From: an uncultured Clostridia bacterium
Lineage (GTDB): Bacteria > Bacillota > Clostridia > Oscillospirales > Ruminococcaceae
Assembly: GCA_945829235.1 (NCBI GenBank)
Contig: CALZUA010000010.1
Coordinates: forward strand, 1 to 64,000
DNA: 64,000 nucleotides
Reading direction: 5' to 3'
Position numbers and translations under genes: made by a program. Positions 40,690-50,304 of the stretch are shown piece after piece. Below the pieces are notes generated by a model. That model was not told where the DNA came from. It saw only the letters and a program-made list of their open reading frames with translations, and did no database searches. Every line of letters starts with the position of its first letter. Position 1 is the first letter of the stretch.

Positions 40690-41832
40690 ATGGTAGTTGA
40701 ACCAAAGGTGCGCGGATTTATCTGCACGACAGCACACCCTGTCGGTTGTGAGGAAATCGTAAAGCGCGAAATTGAATACGTTAAGTCAAAGGGCGAGCTT
40801 TCGGGCGTGAAAAAGGCGCTGGTTATCGGCTGTTCAATGGGCTACGGGCTTGCCTCGAGAATTTCCCTCGCCTACGGAATGAAAGCGGCTACGCTCGGAG
40901 TTATGTTCGATAAACCCGGCTCAGGCAACAAAACCGGCACATCGGGCTGGTATAACACAAAAGCGTTCGAGAAATTCGCCGCGGCTGACGGGCTTTACGC
41001 GAAAACAATCAACGGCGACGCTTATTCCGATGAGTGCAAGCAGGAGATTATCGAGATAATCAAGCGCGATTTGGGCAAGGTTGACGCGGTTATCTACTCG
41101 CTTGCCGCTCCGAGAAGACAGGTCGGCGAGGAAGTGTACAAGAGTGTTCTCAAGACAACCGGCGAGCCTTACACCAACAAGACGATAGACCTTCGCAACA
41201 ACGCGATTTCCGAGGTTACCATCGAGCCGGCAACTCCCGAGGAGATTGAAGCAACCGTTAAGGTTATGGGCGGCGAGGACTGGGAAGCGTGGATTGACGC
41301 GCTGAAAGCGGCTGATGTTCTCGAGGACAACGCGCTCACAATCGCGTACTCCTACATCGGTCCGACGATAACCTACCCCGTTTATTATGAGGGAAGCATC
41401 GGCAGAGCAAAAGCTCACCTGTTTGAAACCTCGAAAAAGCTCTGCGAAAAGGGACTGCGCGCGTATATTTCGGTGAACAAGGCGCTCGTCACGCAGTCAA
41501 GTGCGGCAATTCCCGTTGTACCGCTCTACATCTCGATTTTGTACAAGGTGATGAAGGAAAACGGCACGCACGAGGGCTGTATCGAGCAAATGCAGAGAAT
41601 GTTCGAGGAGATTTCTTCGGGCAAGCTGAACCTTGACAGCGAGGGACGTATTCGTATGGACGACCTTGAGATGTCACCTGAGGTTCAGGGCAAAGTTTCG
41701 GAAATCTGGAACAGCATAAATCAGGAGAATTTCAAGTCCTGCGCGGACATCGACGGCTATTGGAAGGATTTTTACGAGCTGTTCGGTTTCGGCGTGGACG
41801 GTGTAGATTACACGCAAGACGTTGAAGTTTAA
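40690..41832 (+). CDS. fabV: trans-2-enoyl-CoA/ACP reductase (FabV/TER family)
   Basis: VEPKVRGFICTTAHPVGCEEIVKREIEYVKSKG...VLVIGCSMGYGLASRI-like; VDAVIYSLAAPRR. Confidence 0.93.
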   Translation: MVVEPKVRGFICTTAHPVGCEEIVKREIEYVKSKGELSGVKKALVIGCSMGYGLASRISLAYGMKAATLGVMFDKPGSGNKTGTSGWYNTKAFEKFAAADGLYAKTINGDAYSDECKQEIIEIIKRDLGKVDAVIYSLAAPRRQVGEEVYKSVLKTTGEPYTNKTIDLRNNAISEVTIEPATPEEIEATVKVMGGEDWEAWIDALKAADVLEDNALTIAYSYIGPTITYPVYYEGSIGRAKAHLFETSKKLCEKGLRAYISVNKALVTQSSAAIPVVPLYISILYKVMKENGTHEGCIEQMQRMFEEISSGKLNLDSEGRIRMDDLEMSPEVQGKVSEIWNSINQENFKSCADIDGYWKDFYELFGFGVDGVDYTQDVEV

Positions 41833-41835
41833 CAA

Positions 41836-41867
41836 AAAAGCGCGGTTTTTAAGCCGCGCTCTTTTTT
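41836..41867. terminator. Bidirectional terminator between fabV and flavodoxin gene
   Basis: AAAAAAGCGCGGTTTTTAAGCCGCGCTCTTTTTT. Confidence 0.8.
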
Positions 41868-42327
41868 ATGATTTCAGCCATTCTTCGAGTTTTGCGACAT
41901 CGGCATTGAACGGGTTTCCGTCAACGCAAGTCCGCAAATCCGCTCCCTTACAAGCATTTTTGAGTTCAACGTCAACGTGACCTCTTCCACCGCCGCCGTG
42001 CGTGATGAACGGGAGAACGGTTTTCCCGCTCAAGTCAAGGCTCTCGAGGAATGTAAGTACCGCCATCGGGCAAGTCTTGCACCAGTTCGGGAAGCCGAGA
42101 ATTATCCGGTCAACGTCCGCGAGGTCGGGAAGCGGCTCGGCGAGTTTCGGGCGGGCGTTTGCGGCAACCTCCTTTTTCGCCTCGGCAACAACATCGTTAT
42201 ACTCGGCGGGATACGGCACGGCGGTCTTGATTTCGTACACGGGACAGCCCACGATGCGCGCCGCGTCCTCGGCAATTTTCTTTGTCACGCCCGAAATTGA
42301 AAAATAAGCCACAAGTGATTTTGCCAT
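41866..42327 (-). CDS. Flavodoxin
   Basis: MAKSLVAYFSISGVTKKIAEDAARIVGCPVYEI...ILGFPNWCKTCPMAVLTFLE. Confidence 0.88.
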   Translation of the reverse strand: MAKSLVAYFSISGVTKKIAEDAARIVGCPVYEIKTAVPYPAEYNDVVAEAKKEVAANARPKLAEPLPDLADVDRIILGFPNWCKTCPMAVLTFLESLDLSGKTVLPFITHGGGGRGHVDVELKNACKGADLRTCVDGNPFNADVAKLEEWLKS

Positions 42328-42347
42328 AAAAATCTCTCCTTTTCAAA

Positions 42348-42779
42348 TTATCCTCTGTTGCGCCGCTCAAAAAGCGCATTTTTGAGGAATTGATATCTTT
42401 GGAATTTCTCGGCTTTTTGGAAATGCACCTCGCGGAATTGCTCGGGGTTGTTCTCGTAAACGAGCTTTTCGTCGCCGAATTGCTCGCTTGTGAGGTCGAA
42501 AACGCGCTCCCCGACAACATTGTAGCAGTGAAAATTCCCATCGGCGCGCTCTATCCCGAACACCTTGCCGCCGAAAATATCCTGCACCAAAAACGCGGTA
42601 ATCGAGCACTGACCGAGCGTTTTGTTATCGCTCGTCCACCTTTCCCGCAGTCTCGGCGCACACGTTTCGGCGCACCAAATCTCCGAGAGAGCATCGTACA
42701 AATCGCGCGGGTTGCCCGAAAAATCGGCGCAAATCGACTTGCAATCGGCATTTTTCCAGCCGTAAAATTTGTATTCCAT
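42348..42779 (-). CDS. YunG-family protein
   Basis: AETCAPRLRERWTSDNKTLGQCSITAFLVQDIFGGKV...FDLTSEQFG. Confidence 0.65.
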   Translation of the reverse strand: MEYKFYGWKNADCKSICADFSGNPRDLYDALSEIWCAETCAPRLRERWTSDNKTLGQCSITAFLVQDIFGGKVFGIERADGNFHCYNVVGERVFDLTSEQFGDEKLVYENNPEQFREVHFQKAEKFQRYQFLKNALFERRNRG

Positions 42780-42782
42780 AAT

Positions 42783-43400
42783 TCACCTCAAAAACTCAGT
42801 CAAAGCCTTCGCCAACCCCCGCGGATTATCAACATTAACCTCGTGACCGGATTTTTCGATTGCACCGAATTTGGCATTCGGGAGCATTTCGGCAAGCTTT
42901 TTCGCCGCTTTTATGTTCACATTATCCTTTTCACCGCAAAGGACAAGCACGGGGCAAGTTACCTTATCAAGACCGTTTGTAAAATCGATATTTGCCATTG
43001 AATTGGTGAGCGTGATAAAATCGTTTTTCTTCAAACATATGTCTTTAAACTTGCTTTCCGGCATAAATCTGAACAGCACATTCTGCACCTTGAGAAGAAA
43101 TTTCGGCATATCATACTGCGGTGCAATCAGGATAAGCGAGCTTATTTTCTGCGGAAAATCGACAGCATAATTCAGTGCCAGCACCGCGCCGAGCGAAAGT
43201 CCGCAAAGGTTAAGCGGCTCGGAAAAGCTACCGCAATAATCGCAGAAAGCGGAGTACATTTTGCTGTAACGGCAATCTCCCTCGGTGAAAAATTCGCTCA
43301 AATCGGGGCAAACGGTTTCGGCTTCACTTGGCAGAAACGATATTGTTTTATCCCAGCTTGACGCGCTTTGCCCCATTCCGTGAAGAAGAATGTATTTCAT
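42783..43400 (-). CDS. Alpha/beta hydrolase
   Basis: LLHGMGQSASSWD; LCGLSLGAVLALNYAV; VLCGEKDNVN. Confidence 0.88.
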   Translation of the reverse strand: MKYILLHGMGQSASSWDKTISFLPSEAETVCPDLSEFFTEGDCRYSKMYSAFCDYCGSFSEPLNLCGLSLGAVLALNYAVDFPQKISSLILIAPQYDMPKFLLKVQNVLFRFMPESKFKDICLKKNDFITLTNSMANIDFTNGLDKVTCPVLVLCGEKDNVNIKAAKKLAEMLPNAKFGAIEKSGHEVNVDNPRGLAKALTEFLR

Positions 43401-43522
43401 TGAGGTTCTCCGATTTTACTTCCAAAAAGGCTGCGGTTGTTTTCCGCAGCCCGAGTTTTTTTCTAATGTCAACGATAAGCCGCCGTTATGCGCTCAACTC
43501 AGTCGGTGGATTTCGCCGACTT

Positions 43523-44224
43523 TTATGCAACAATATTCAGAAACTGCCCGACCTCAACTTCCCTGTCGTACAGCCCCACGCCGAACTTTTTCTGCAACTT
43601 GGCGCTAGCGTCGGTGCTTGCACGCTCGCTCTCGTTCTCGCCGTTTTTCTTGTCGTCAACCGATTTCGCGGAAAGCTCCGTGTTGTCATTTTGCTCGGCG
43701 GGTTTAACGGCTTCGGGCTTGGTTTTGGTAACGGTTGTCGTTTCGCCGCCCGCAACATAGCTATCTCCGCACTCGGGGCAAATCGCGGTCTTTATCCGCA
43801 CGCTCTGGTAGACAACCTCTTTCCCCTCGCGCGCCGCCTTCGCCTGATTGCGGTAAACGTGCTCGTATTCGTGACCGCGAACCGCGGCTGCCGCGCCCTC
43901 CGGTCCAACCTTCGCCGCAGATTTGAACGAAACACCCGGGTCGTCCGAAGCGTCCTGATACTTGCGGTTTTTGCAGGTCTGGCACTCGCCGTCCTCGTTC
44001 CCGTTCAGCTTGTCAAGCCGCTCCTGTAAGTTTTTCAGTCGATTGTCCAGCTCGGAGATTTTCTTGTCATCGGCGGCATTTTCAGCGTTTTTCCGATAAT
44101 TTTCACGTTCAAGCTTAACGCGGTTTATCATATTTTCAAGGTCACTTTTGGTGGTTTTGCCAAATTTCCCCTGTTCAACCAACGTTGAACCCGCGCCTAT
44201 TGCGCCAACTCCCATAGCAATCAC
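43523..44224 (-). CDS. SprA-related putative zinc metallopeptidase
   Basis: CQTCKNRKYQDASDDPGVSFK...AAAVRGHEYEHVYRNQAKAAREGKEVVYQSVRIKTAICPECGDSYVAGGETTT. Confidence 0.75.
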   Translation of the reverse strand: MIAMGVGAIGAGSTLVEQGKFGKTTKSDLENMINRVKLERENYRKNAENAADDKKISELDNRLKNLQERLDKLNGNEDGECQTCKNRKYQDASDDPGVSFKSAAKVGPEGAAAAVRGHEYEHVYRNQAKAAREGKEVVYQSVRIKTAICPECGDSYVAGGETTTVTKTKPEAVKPAEQNDNTELSAKSVDDKKNGENESERASTDASAKLQKKFGVGLYDREVEVGQFLNIVA

Positions 44225-44245
44225 TCCTTTCGCTGTTGATTATCA

Positions 44246-45937
44246 TCACGCGTTTTGGGAAGCACCGTTGACAGAAATCAGCCGCTCCTCAAACTCGCTT
44301 GTCGGGATAGGCTTTGAGTAGAAGAAGCCCTGTGCCGCGTCACAGCCGCAATCCTTCAGGAATTGTGCCTGTTCCTTGGTTTCGACGCCCTCTGCGATGA
44401 TATCAAGACCGATATCCTGCGACATCGAGATTGTGTGCTCGATAATTTTTCTGCCGCGGTCGCTATCCATAAACTCCGACAAGAACTCGCGGTCGATTTT
44501 CAGCACGTCAAACTGCGTGGTTTTCAGCATATTCAGCGACGAATAGCCCGAGCCGAAGTCGTCCATAAGCATTGTAAATCCTGCCTGCTTCATTCGCGCA
44601 ACAATGTCCTGTATACCGTTTGTGTCAGCGGTTTCGGTGATTTCAAGTTCCAGCAGATTTATCGGGATATCGTACTTTTTAACCAGATTGAGAATATACG
44701 AAACACAGTCAAACGTCCGAACATATTCGCGCGAGATGTTGACCGAAATCGGCACAACCTCCATTCCCTTGTCGAGAAGCTTTCTGATTTCCTTGCAGGC
44801 GCTTTCCCAGATAAACTGGTCGAGCTTGAGGATAAAGCCGTTTTTCTCGAACACGGGGATAAAGTCTGCGGGAGAAATCATTCCCTTTTCGGGGTGATTC
44901 CAACGTGCAAGCGCCTCCGCGCCGATAATTCTGCCGGTGGAAATGCTGTGCTTTGGCTGGAGGTACATCACAAATTCCTGATTAACGAGCGCCTTGTGCA
45001 TATCGTCCTCGATGCTCTGCATTTTGTGGAGGTCGCTCTTCATTTTGCCGTTGAACCAGCCGATGTTGCAGAGCGCGTTTCCGTGGATTGAGCGTCTTGC
45101 AATCGCGGCATTGTCGCCGTGTCTGCGGGTGTGGAGGGTTCTGTCCTCGGCGATTGCGATGCCGAAAATCAGGCGGTACTCCATTCCCTTGTAGCCCGTG
45201 AGCATACTCTCGATATAGTGGATAAAATCGAGCAAATCGTCCTCGGTATCAAACTTCGTGACAACCATAAAAACGTCTGCTGTGAGGCGGCAAAACGGCG
45301 TGTCCTCGTTGCAGATAAGCCCCAGTCCATCGTTCATAAACTTGAGCAGCTCGTCGCCAACCTCAACGCCGTACTTCTCGTTTATCAGCTTAAAGCGCTC
45401 GACATCGAGCTGGATAAAGGCAACCTTGTCATCGGGGTGACGGTCGAGCATATCCTTGCAGCGCTTTGAGAAGAGCTGCGGAGCTTTGTCGGAGGTGAAA
45501 ACGTTCAAAACCTGCTTGTCTAATTTCTCGCGCACGGAGAATGGACGTATATGGAAATGCACTGCGTTGATTTTCTTATCCTCATCGAGTAGGAAATGTG
45601 CATAAAAATGGTAGGCAACGAACTCTTCCTCCGGTGAAAATTTGATTTTGAGGTCGAGTGACAGACTGTTTTGGTCAATGCCTTTAAGCACGCCCTCCTG
45701 AATACGCGAACAGAACACGTTGAAAGTGGCAATATTCTGTTCAGCAACGAGATTGTTCTCACGGATATACTCAAGCGGGTCAGAAACGTTTTCGGGCAAG
45801 AAAGTCCTGCCCAGTGAGATACAGCCTCCCTCACGGGATTTCCAGATTATGTGATAGGTAAAATCATCATAAGTTAAAATTTCAGTTATTATATCGCGGA
45901 ATTCCTCGGGAACAACCGTCTTTTCCATACGAAACAA
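44246..45937 (-). CDS. Degenerate GGDEF plus EAL-domain protein
   Basis: GGDEF position reads RLTADVF; EAL core EALARW, NIS, ELEITET, DDFGSGYSSLN, LKIDREF, EGVET. Confidence 0.92.
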   Translation of the reverse strand: MFRMEKTVVPEEFRDIITEILTYDDFTYHIIWKSREGGCISLGRTFLPENVSDPLEYIRENNLVAEQNIATFNVFCSRIQEGVLKGIDQNSLSLDLKIKFSPEEEFVAYHFYAHFLLDEDKKINAVHFHIRPFSVREKLDKQVLNVFTSDKAPQLFSKRCKDMLDRHPDDKVAFIQLDVERFKLINEKYGVEVGDELLKFMNDGLGLICNEDTPFCRLTADVFMVVTKFDTEDDLLDFIHYIESMLTGYKGMEYRLIFGIAIAEDRTLHTRRHGDNAAIARRSIHGNALCNIGWFNGKMKSDLHKMQSIEDDMHKALVNQEFVMYLQPKHSISTGRIIGAEALARWNHPEKGMISPADFIPVFEKNGFILKLDQFIWESACKEIRKLLDKGMEVVPISVNISREYVRTFDCVSYILNLVKKYDIPINLLELEITETADTNGIQDIVARMKQAGFTMLMDDFGSGYSSLNMLKTTQFDVLKIDREFLSEFMDSDRGRKIIEHTISMSQDIGLDIIAEGVETKEQAQFLKDCGCDAAQGFFYSKPIPTSEFEERLISVNGASQNA

Positions 45938-45980
45938 GCCCCCTTCTCAACAATTTCAGAGGTATAATACGCTTTATAAC

Positions 45981-46009
45981 ATTATAACATAATTTTTCAA
46001 ATATTGCAA
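45981..46009 (-). promoter_or_regulatory. Predicted promoter of the GGDEF-EAL gene
   Basis: Minus strand TTGCAA, 17-nt spacer, TATAAT. Confidence 0.65.
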
Positions 46010-46080
46010 GGGTATTTGTGGAAATTGACGAACATTTTTGGTATATTTTACAATCGTGAGCAATTGTAAAAAATGCACAA

Positions 46081-46111
46081 AAAACACCCAAAAATTTGAC
46101 TTTTCGGGTGT
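46081..46111 (-). terminator. Predicted terminator of the amino-acid ABC operon
   Basis: Minus strand ACACCCGAAAAGTCAAATTTTTGGGTGTTTTTT. Confidence 0.7.
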
Positions 46112-46138
46112 CTTTTCTTATTAAAACCGAACTCGGTT

Positions 46139-46924
46139 TCAGATATTTTCGAGTGATTTCTCGAGGAACGCTTTGGTTCTCGGGCTTTTCGGGTTTCCGA
46201 AAACCTCGTCGGGAGTACCCTCTTCCTCGATAACGCCGTTTGCCATAAAGATAACCTTGTCCGCAACGCCGCGCGCGAAATTCATCTCGTGCGTCACGAC
46301 AATCATTGTGCGGTCGGTGCTTTTCAGCTCGCGGATAACCCGCAAAACCTCGCCGGTAAGCTCCGGGTCAAGCGCCGAGGTCGGCTCGTCAAAGCAAAGT
46401 ATGTCCGGACTCAGCGCAAGCGCTCTCGCAATCGCAACGCGCTGTTGCTGTCCGCCCGACAGATTGCACGGGTAATCTCCCGCCTTTTCCGCAAGCCCGA
46501 CTGTCGCCAAAAGCTGCCGCGAGTTGTCCTCGATTTCCTTGAAAATGCGCCGTTTCTCGTCTTTCGCCAGCTTCTTCCCGTCCGTTTCAAGCAACTCCCG
46601 CGCAAGCGATACGTTTTTCAGCACCGTGTACTGCGGGAACAAATTGAACTGCTGAAATACCAGCCCGAACCGCAGCCGTTTCTCGCGCTTTTCCTTGTCG
46701 GTGTACGTTTTTTCCGCGTTGAACAGCTCCTCGCCGTCCACGGAGAAGCTGCCGCTGTCCGCTCTTTCGAGGAAGTTCAGACAGCGCAGAAGCGTTGTCT
46801 TGCCGCTGCCCGAAGAGCCGATTATCGCGAGTACCTCGCCCTTTTCCATCGAAAAACCGACGTTTTTCAGAACCTCGTTTTTGCCGAAGCTCTTTTGTAT
46901 TCCGTTGACCTCAAGAAACGCCAA
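46139..46924 (-). CDS. Polar amino-acid ABC transporter ATPase
   Basis: GSSGSGKTTLLRCLNFLE; LSGGQQQRVAIARAL; FDEPTSALDPEL. Confidence 0.93.
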   Translation of the reverse strand: MAFLEVNGIQKSFGKNEVLKNVGFSMEKGEVLAIIGSSGSGKTTLLRCLNFLERADSGSFSVDGEELFNAEKTYTDKEKREKRLRFGLVFQQFNLFPQYTVLKNVSLARELLETDGKKLAKDEKRRIFKEIEDNSRQLLATVGLAEKAGDYPCNLSGGQQQRVAIARALALSPDILCFDEPTSALDPELTGEVLRVIRELKSTDRTMIVVTHEMNFARGVADKVIFMANGVIEEEGTPDEVFGNPKSPRTKAFLEKSLENI

Positions 46925-46935
46925 AGTTCTTCACC

Positions 46936-47583
46936 TCAACTATGATAATAATTCAGCTTCTTCTCAACACGATTGAGCAGTATCGTGAGCAGTCCCGAAA
47001 ACAGCAGGTAAAACGCCCCGATATAGAACATCGGCCAGATTATCGCCTTTTGCGCGACAATCTGCTGAGCCGCCTGAACCAGCTCCACAACCATTATTAC
47101 ACGCGCCAAGGACGTGTCCTTGACGAGCGTTATGATTTCGTTGCCCATCGGCGGCACAATCCGCTTGATAACCTGAAACAGCACGATTTTGAAGAAAATC
47201 TGCTTTTTCGTCATTCCGAGAACCTGTCCCGCTTCGTACTGCCCTTTCGGAATGCTTTCAATTCCGCCGCGGTAAATCTCCGAGAAATAACACGAATAAT
47301 TTATCACAAAGGCAACCAGCACCGCAGCCAGCCTCGGAAGCGAGTCCCAGCCGAAAATAAGCCCCGGCCCGTAGAACACGATGATTATCTGAAGCATAAG
47401 CGGAGTGCCGCGGATTATCCAGACAAACGTTTTCACAAGCCACTTTATCGGCGGGATTTTCGACATTGAGCCGAATGTTATCAAAAGTCCGAGCGGCAAT
47501 GAGCAGACAAGCGTTATTCCAAAAATCAACAGCGTTGTCAAAAAGCCGTTGGCAAGCTGCGCGGTTACTTCCAGAAACGACAT
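46936..47583 (-). CDS. Polar amino-acid ABC transporter permease
   Basis: FVWIIRGTPLMLQIIIVFYG; GMTKKQIFFKIVLFQVIKRIVPPMGNEII. Confidence 0.93.
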   Translation of the reverse strand: MSFLEVTAQLANGFLTTLLIFGITLVCSLPLGLLITFGSMSKIPPIKWLVKTFVWIIRGTPLMLQIIIVFYGPGLIFGWDSLPRLAAVLVAFVINYSCYFSEIYRGGIESIPKGQYEAGQVLGMTKKQIFFKIVLFQVIKRIVPPMGNEIITLVKDTSLARVIMVVELVQAAQQIVAQKAIIWPMFYIGAFYLLFSGLLTILLNRVEKKLNYYHS

Positions 47584-47602
47584 ATTTTCACCCTTATTTC
47601 AA

Positions 47603-48412
47603 TCAGTTGAACGCGTAAACATCGGCAAGGTCGTACTTCTCGCAAAGCGCCTTGAGGCTGCCGTCCTTAACCATCTCGTCAATCGCCGCGTTAATCTTCT
47701 TCTGAAGCTCAACGTCACCCTTGCGGATACCGACAGCGTACTCCTCGGGCGCAAGATTTACGTTTTCAACAATCATCAAATCGGAATAATCCGTGCCGTC
47801 ACCGACAGAAGCCTTCGCCATAACGTAGTCGATAACGCCGATTTCGGTTGTGCCCGCCTTGATTTCCATAAGAACGTCCTTCTGCGCCGCGGAGCCGTTG
47901 TAGTTCTTCTTCAGGTTCTCGTCAGCCTGAACCGCCGTTTCACCCGCAGAGCCGATTTCCGCTGTTACCGAAGCGCCCGCCATAGAAGCCAAATCCTTGT
48001 ACTTGTCGGCGTTTGCCTTCTTGATAATCGCAACCTGTCTGTTTCTGATGTAAGGAGTCGAGAAAATTATCTTCTCGGCAAGGTCAGCCTTGACGGTCAT
48101 TCCGTTCCAAATAACGTCAATCTTCTTTGCGTCAAGCTCGAAAACCTTGTTGTCCCAGTTGATTTCCTGGAATTTCGGCTTTACGCCGAGCTTGTTGCAG
48201 ACAGCCGTGGTGAACTCGGTTTCAAAGCCCGTGAGCTCGCCGGTGTTGTCGTCAAAATAGTTCATCGGCTTGAAGTATGTAATTCCGACAACAAGCTCGC
48301 CCTTGCTCTGAATGTAATCCCAGTCCTTCTTTTCGCCGCCCTTACAGCCGCAAAGTCCGACAGCCGCCGCAACAGCAAGAAAAATCGCCATAATCTTCTT
48401 TTTCATTGTCAT
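47603..48412 (-). CDS. Amino-acid ABC transporter substrate-binding lipoprotein
   Basis: Lipobox VGLCGCKGG; periplasmic binding protein 3 pattern (ELTGFETEFTTAVCNKLG). Confidence 0.93.
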   Translation of the reverse strand: MTMKKKIMAIFLAVAAAVGLCGCKGGEKKDWDYIQSKGELVVGITYFKPMNYFDDNTGELTGFETEFTTAVCNKLGVKPKFQEINWDNKVFELDAKKIDVIWNGMTVKADLAEKIIFSTPYIRNRQVAIIKKANADKYKDLASMAGASVTAEIGSAGETAVQADENLKKNYNGSAAQKDVLMEIKAGTTEIGVIDYVMAKASVGDGTDYSDLMIVENVNLAPEEYAVGIRKGDVELQKKINAAIDEMVKDGSLKALCEKYDLADVYAFN

Positions 48413-48472
48413 TTTCCTTTCTTTTTGTCAAAGTAACACTTTAACATACTATATTGTTTCACAACATCTTTT

Positions 48473-48501
48473 ATTATAACACATTTCGCCGTGTTTGTCA
48501 A
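48473..48501 (-). promoter_or_regulatory. Predicted promoter of the amino-acid ABC operon
   Basis: Minus strand TTGACA, 17-nt spacer, TATAAT. Confidence 0.75.
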
Positions 48502-48669
48502 CCGTTGCTTTTCGCGTGTTGGAGCGAAATCTCGGTTGTTTATGTTGAACAAAACAGCCGACAAAATTTGTCAAAAATCCACATAAATTCCACAAACCCC
48601 TTGTTATTTCGCGAAAAATGTAATACAATAGAAGATGTACAATTTAACAATTTAAAGGAGCACAGAAAA

Positions 48670-50304
48670 ATGCCTATAACCGATTTACTCGAACAAAACG
48701 CCGAGAAATACGCAACGGAGGTCGCGCTGGTTGAGGTCAACCCGCAGATTGTCGAAAAACCCCGTATGCTTTGGAAGGACTACGACCTTATTCAGCCTAC
48801 GTCCTCGCTTTGGTACCGCCGCGAAATCACTTGGAGCGTGTTTAACGAGAAAGCAAACCGCTTCGCTCAGCTTCTCATCAGCCGCGGCGTGAAAAAAGGC
48901 GATAAAGTGGCTATTCTGCTTATGAACTGCCTTGAGTGGCTGCCGATTTACTTTGGTATACTGAAAACGGGTGCGCTTGCCGTGCCGATGAATTTCCGTT
49001 ACAGTGCCGAGGAAATCAAGTACTGCCTTGATTTGGCGGACGCGGACGTGTTGGTTTTCGGTCCCGAGTTTATCGGAAGAATTGAAACCATTGCTGAGGA
49101 AATCGGCAAAAAACGGATTTTGTTCTATGTCGGCGGCGACTGCCCGTCATTTGCCGAGGATTACGACAAGCTCTCGTCAAACTGCGCGAGCGTTTCTCCG
49201 GGGATTGAGCTGTCCGAGGACGATGACGCGGCGATTTACTTCTCATCGGGCACGACAGGTTTCCCGAAGGCGATTTTACATAATCACAGAGCGCTTATGC
49301 ACTCCTGCAAGGTTGAACAAAACCACCACAAGCAGACGCACGATGACGTGTTCCTCTGCATTCCGCCGCTCTATCACACGGGCGCAAAAATGCACTGGTT
49401 CGGCAGTCTTATCACGGGAAGCAAAGCGGTTTTGCTCAAAGGTGTAACGCCGAATGCGGTGCTCAAGACGGTTTCCGAGGAAAAATGCACGATTGTGTGG
49501 TTGCTCGTGCCGTGGGCGCTCGATATCCTCGAGGCGCTCGACAACGGAAGCGAGAAGCTCTCCGACTATAATCTGTCGCAGTGGCGGCTAATGCACATCG
49601 GCGCGCAACCCGTTCCGCAGAGCCTTATCCAGCGCTGGCAGAAGTATTTCCCGAACCAGCAGTACGACACGAACTACGGCTTGTCCGAGTCGATAGGTCC
49701 GGGTTGTGTTCACCTCGGAATTGAGAACATCAACAAAATCGGTGCTATCGGTATCGCGGGCTACGGCTGGGAAACCAAAATCATCAACGACAAGGGTGAG
49801 GAGGTTGCTCAGGGCGAGGTTGGCGAGCTTGCTGTAAAAGGCCCCGGCGTGATGAAGTGCTACTACAAAAATCCCGAAGCAACCGCCGAAGCGCTCCACG
49901 ACGGCTGGCTGTGGACGGGTGATATGGCGCGTATGGACGAGGACGGCTTCATTTTCCTCGTTGACCGCAAAAAAGACGTTGTCATCAGCGGCGGCGAAAA
50001 TCTTTATCCCGTTGAAATCGAGAACTTTATGGCGAAATTCGACAAAATCAAAGACGTTGCCGTTATCGGTCTGCCCGACAAGCGTTTGGGCGAAATCGCC
50101 GCGGCTATTGTCGAACTGAAGGCGGGCGAAACCTGCACGGAGGACGAAATCAACGAGTTCTGCCTCGGAATGCCGCGCTACAAGCGACCGAAGAAGATTA
50201 TCTTCGCGGAGGTTCCGAGAAACGCGACCGGCAAAATTGAGAAGCCTAAGCTCCGCAAAATTTACGCGGGCGAAAATATTGTTGATATGGAAAACAAGAG
50301 TTGA
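48670..50304 (+). CDS. AMP-binding acyl-CoA ligase/synthetase
   Basis: YFSSGTTGFPKAILHNH; GYGWETKIIN; LWTGDMARMDEDGFIFLVDRKKDVVISGGENLYPVEIE. Confidence 0.93.
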   Translation: MPITDLLEQNAEKYATEVALVEVNPQIVEKPRMLWKDYDLIQPTSSLWYRREITWSVFNEKANRFAQLLISRGVKKGDKVAILLMNCLEWLPIYFGILKTGALAVPMNFRYSAEEIKYCLDLADADVLVFGPEFIGRIETIAEEIGKKRILFYVGGDCPSFAEDYDKLSSNCASVSPGIELSEDDDAAIYFSSGTTGFPKAILHNHRALMHSCKVEQNHHKQTHDDVFLCIPPLYHTGAKMHWFGSLITGSKAVLLKGVTPNAVLKTVSEEKCTIVWLLVPWALDILEALDNGSEKLSDYNLSQWRLMHIGAQPVPQSLIQRWQKYFPNQQYDTNYGLSESIGPGCVHLGIENINKIGAIGIAGYGWETKIINDKGEEVAQGEVGELAVKGPGVMKCYYKNPEATAEALHDGWLWTGDMARMDEDGFIFLVDRKKDVVISGGENLYPVEIENFMAKFDKIKDVAVIGLPDKRLGEIAAAIVELKAGETCTEDEINEFCLGMPRYKRPKKIIFAEVPRNATGKIEKPKLRKIYAGENIVDMENKS

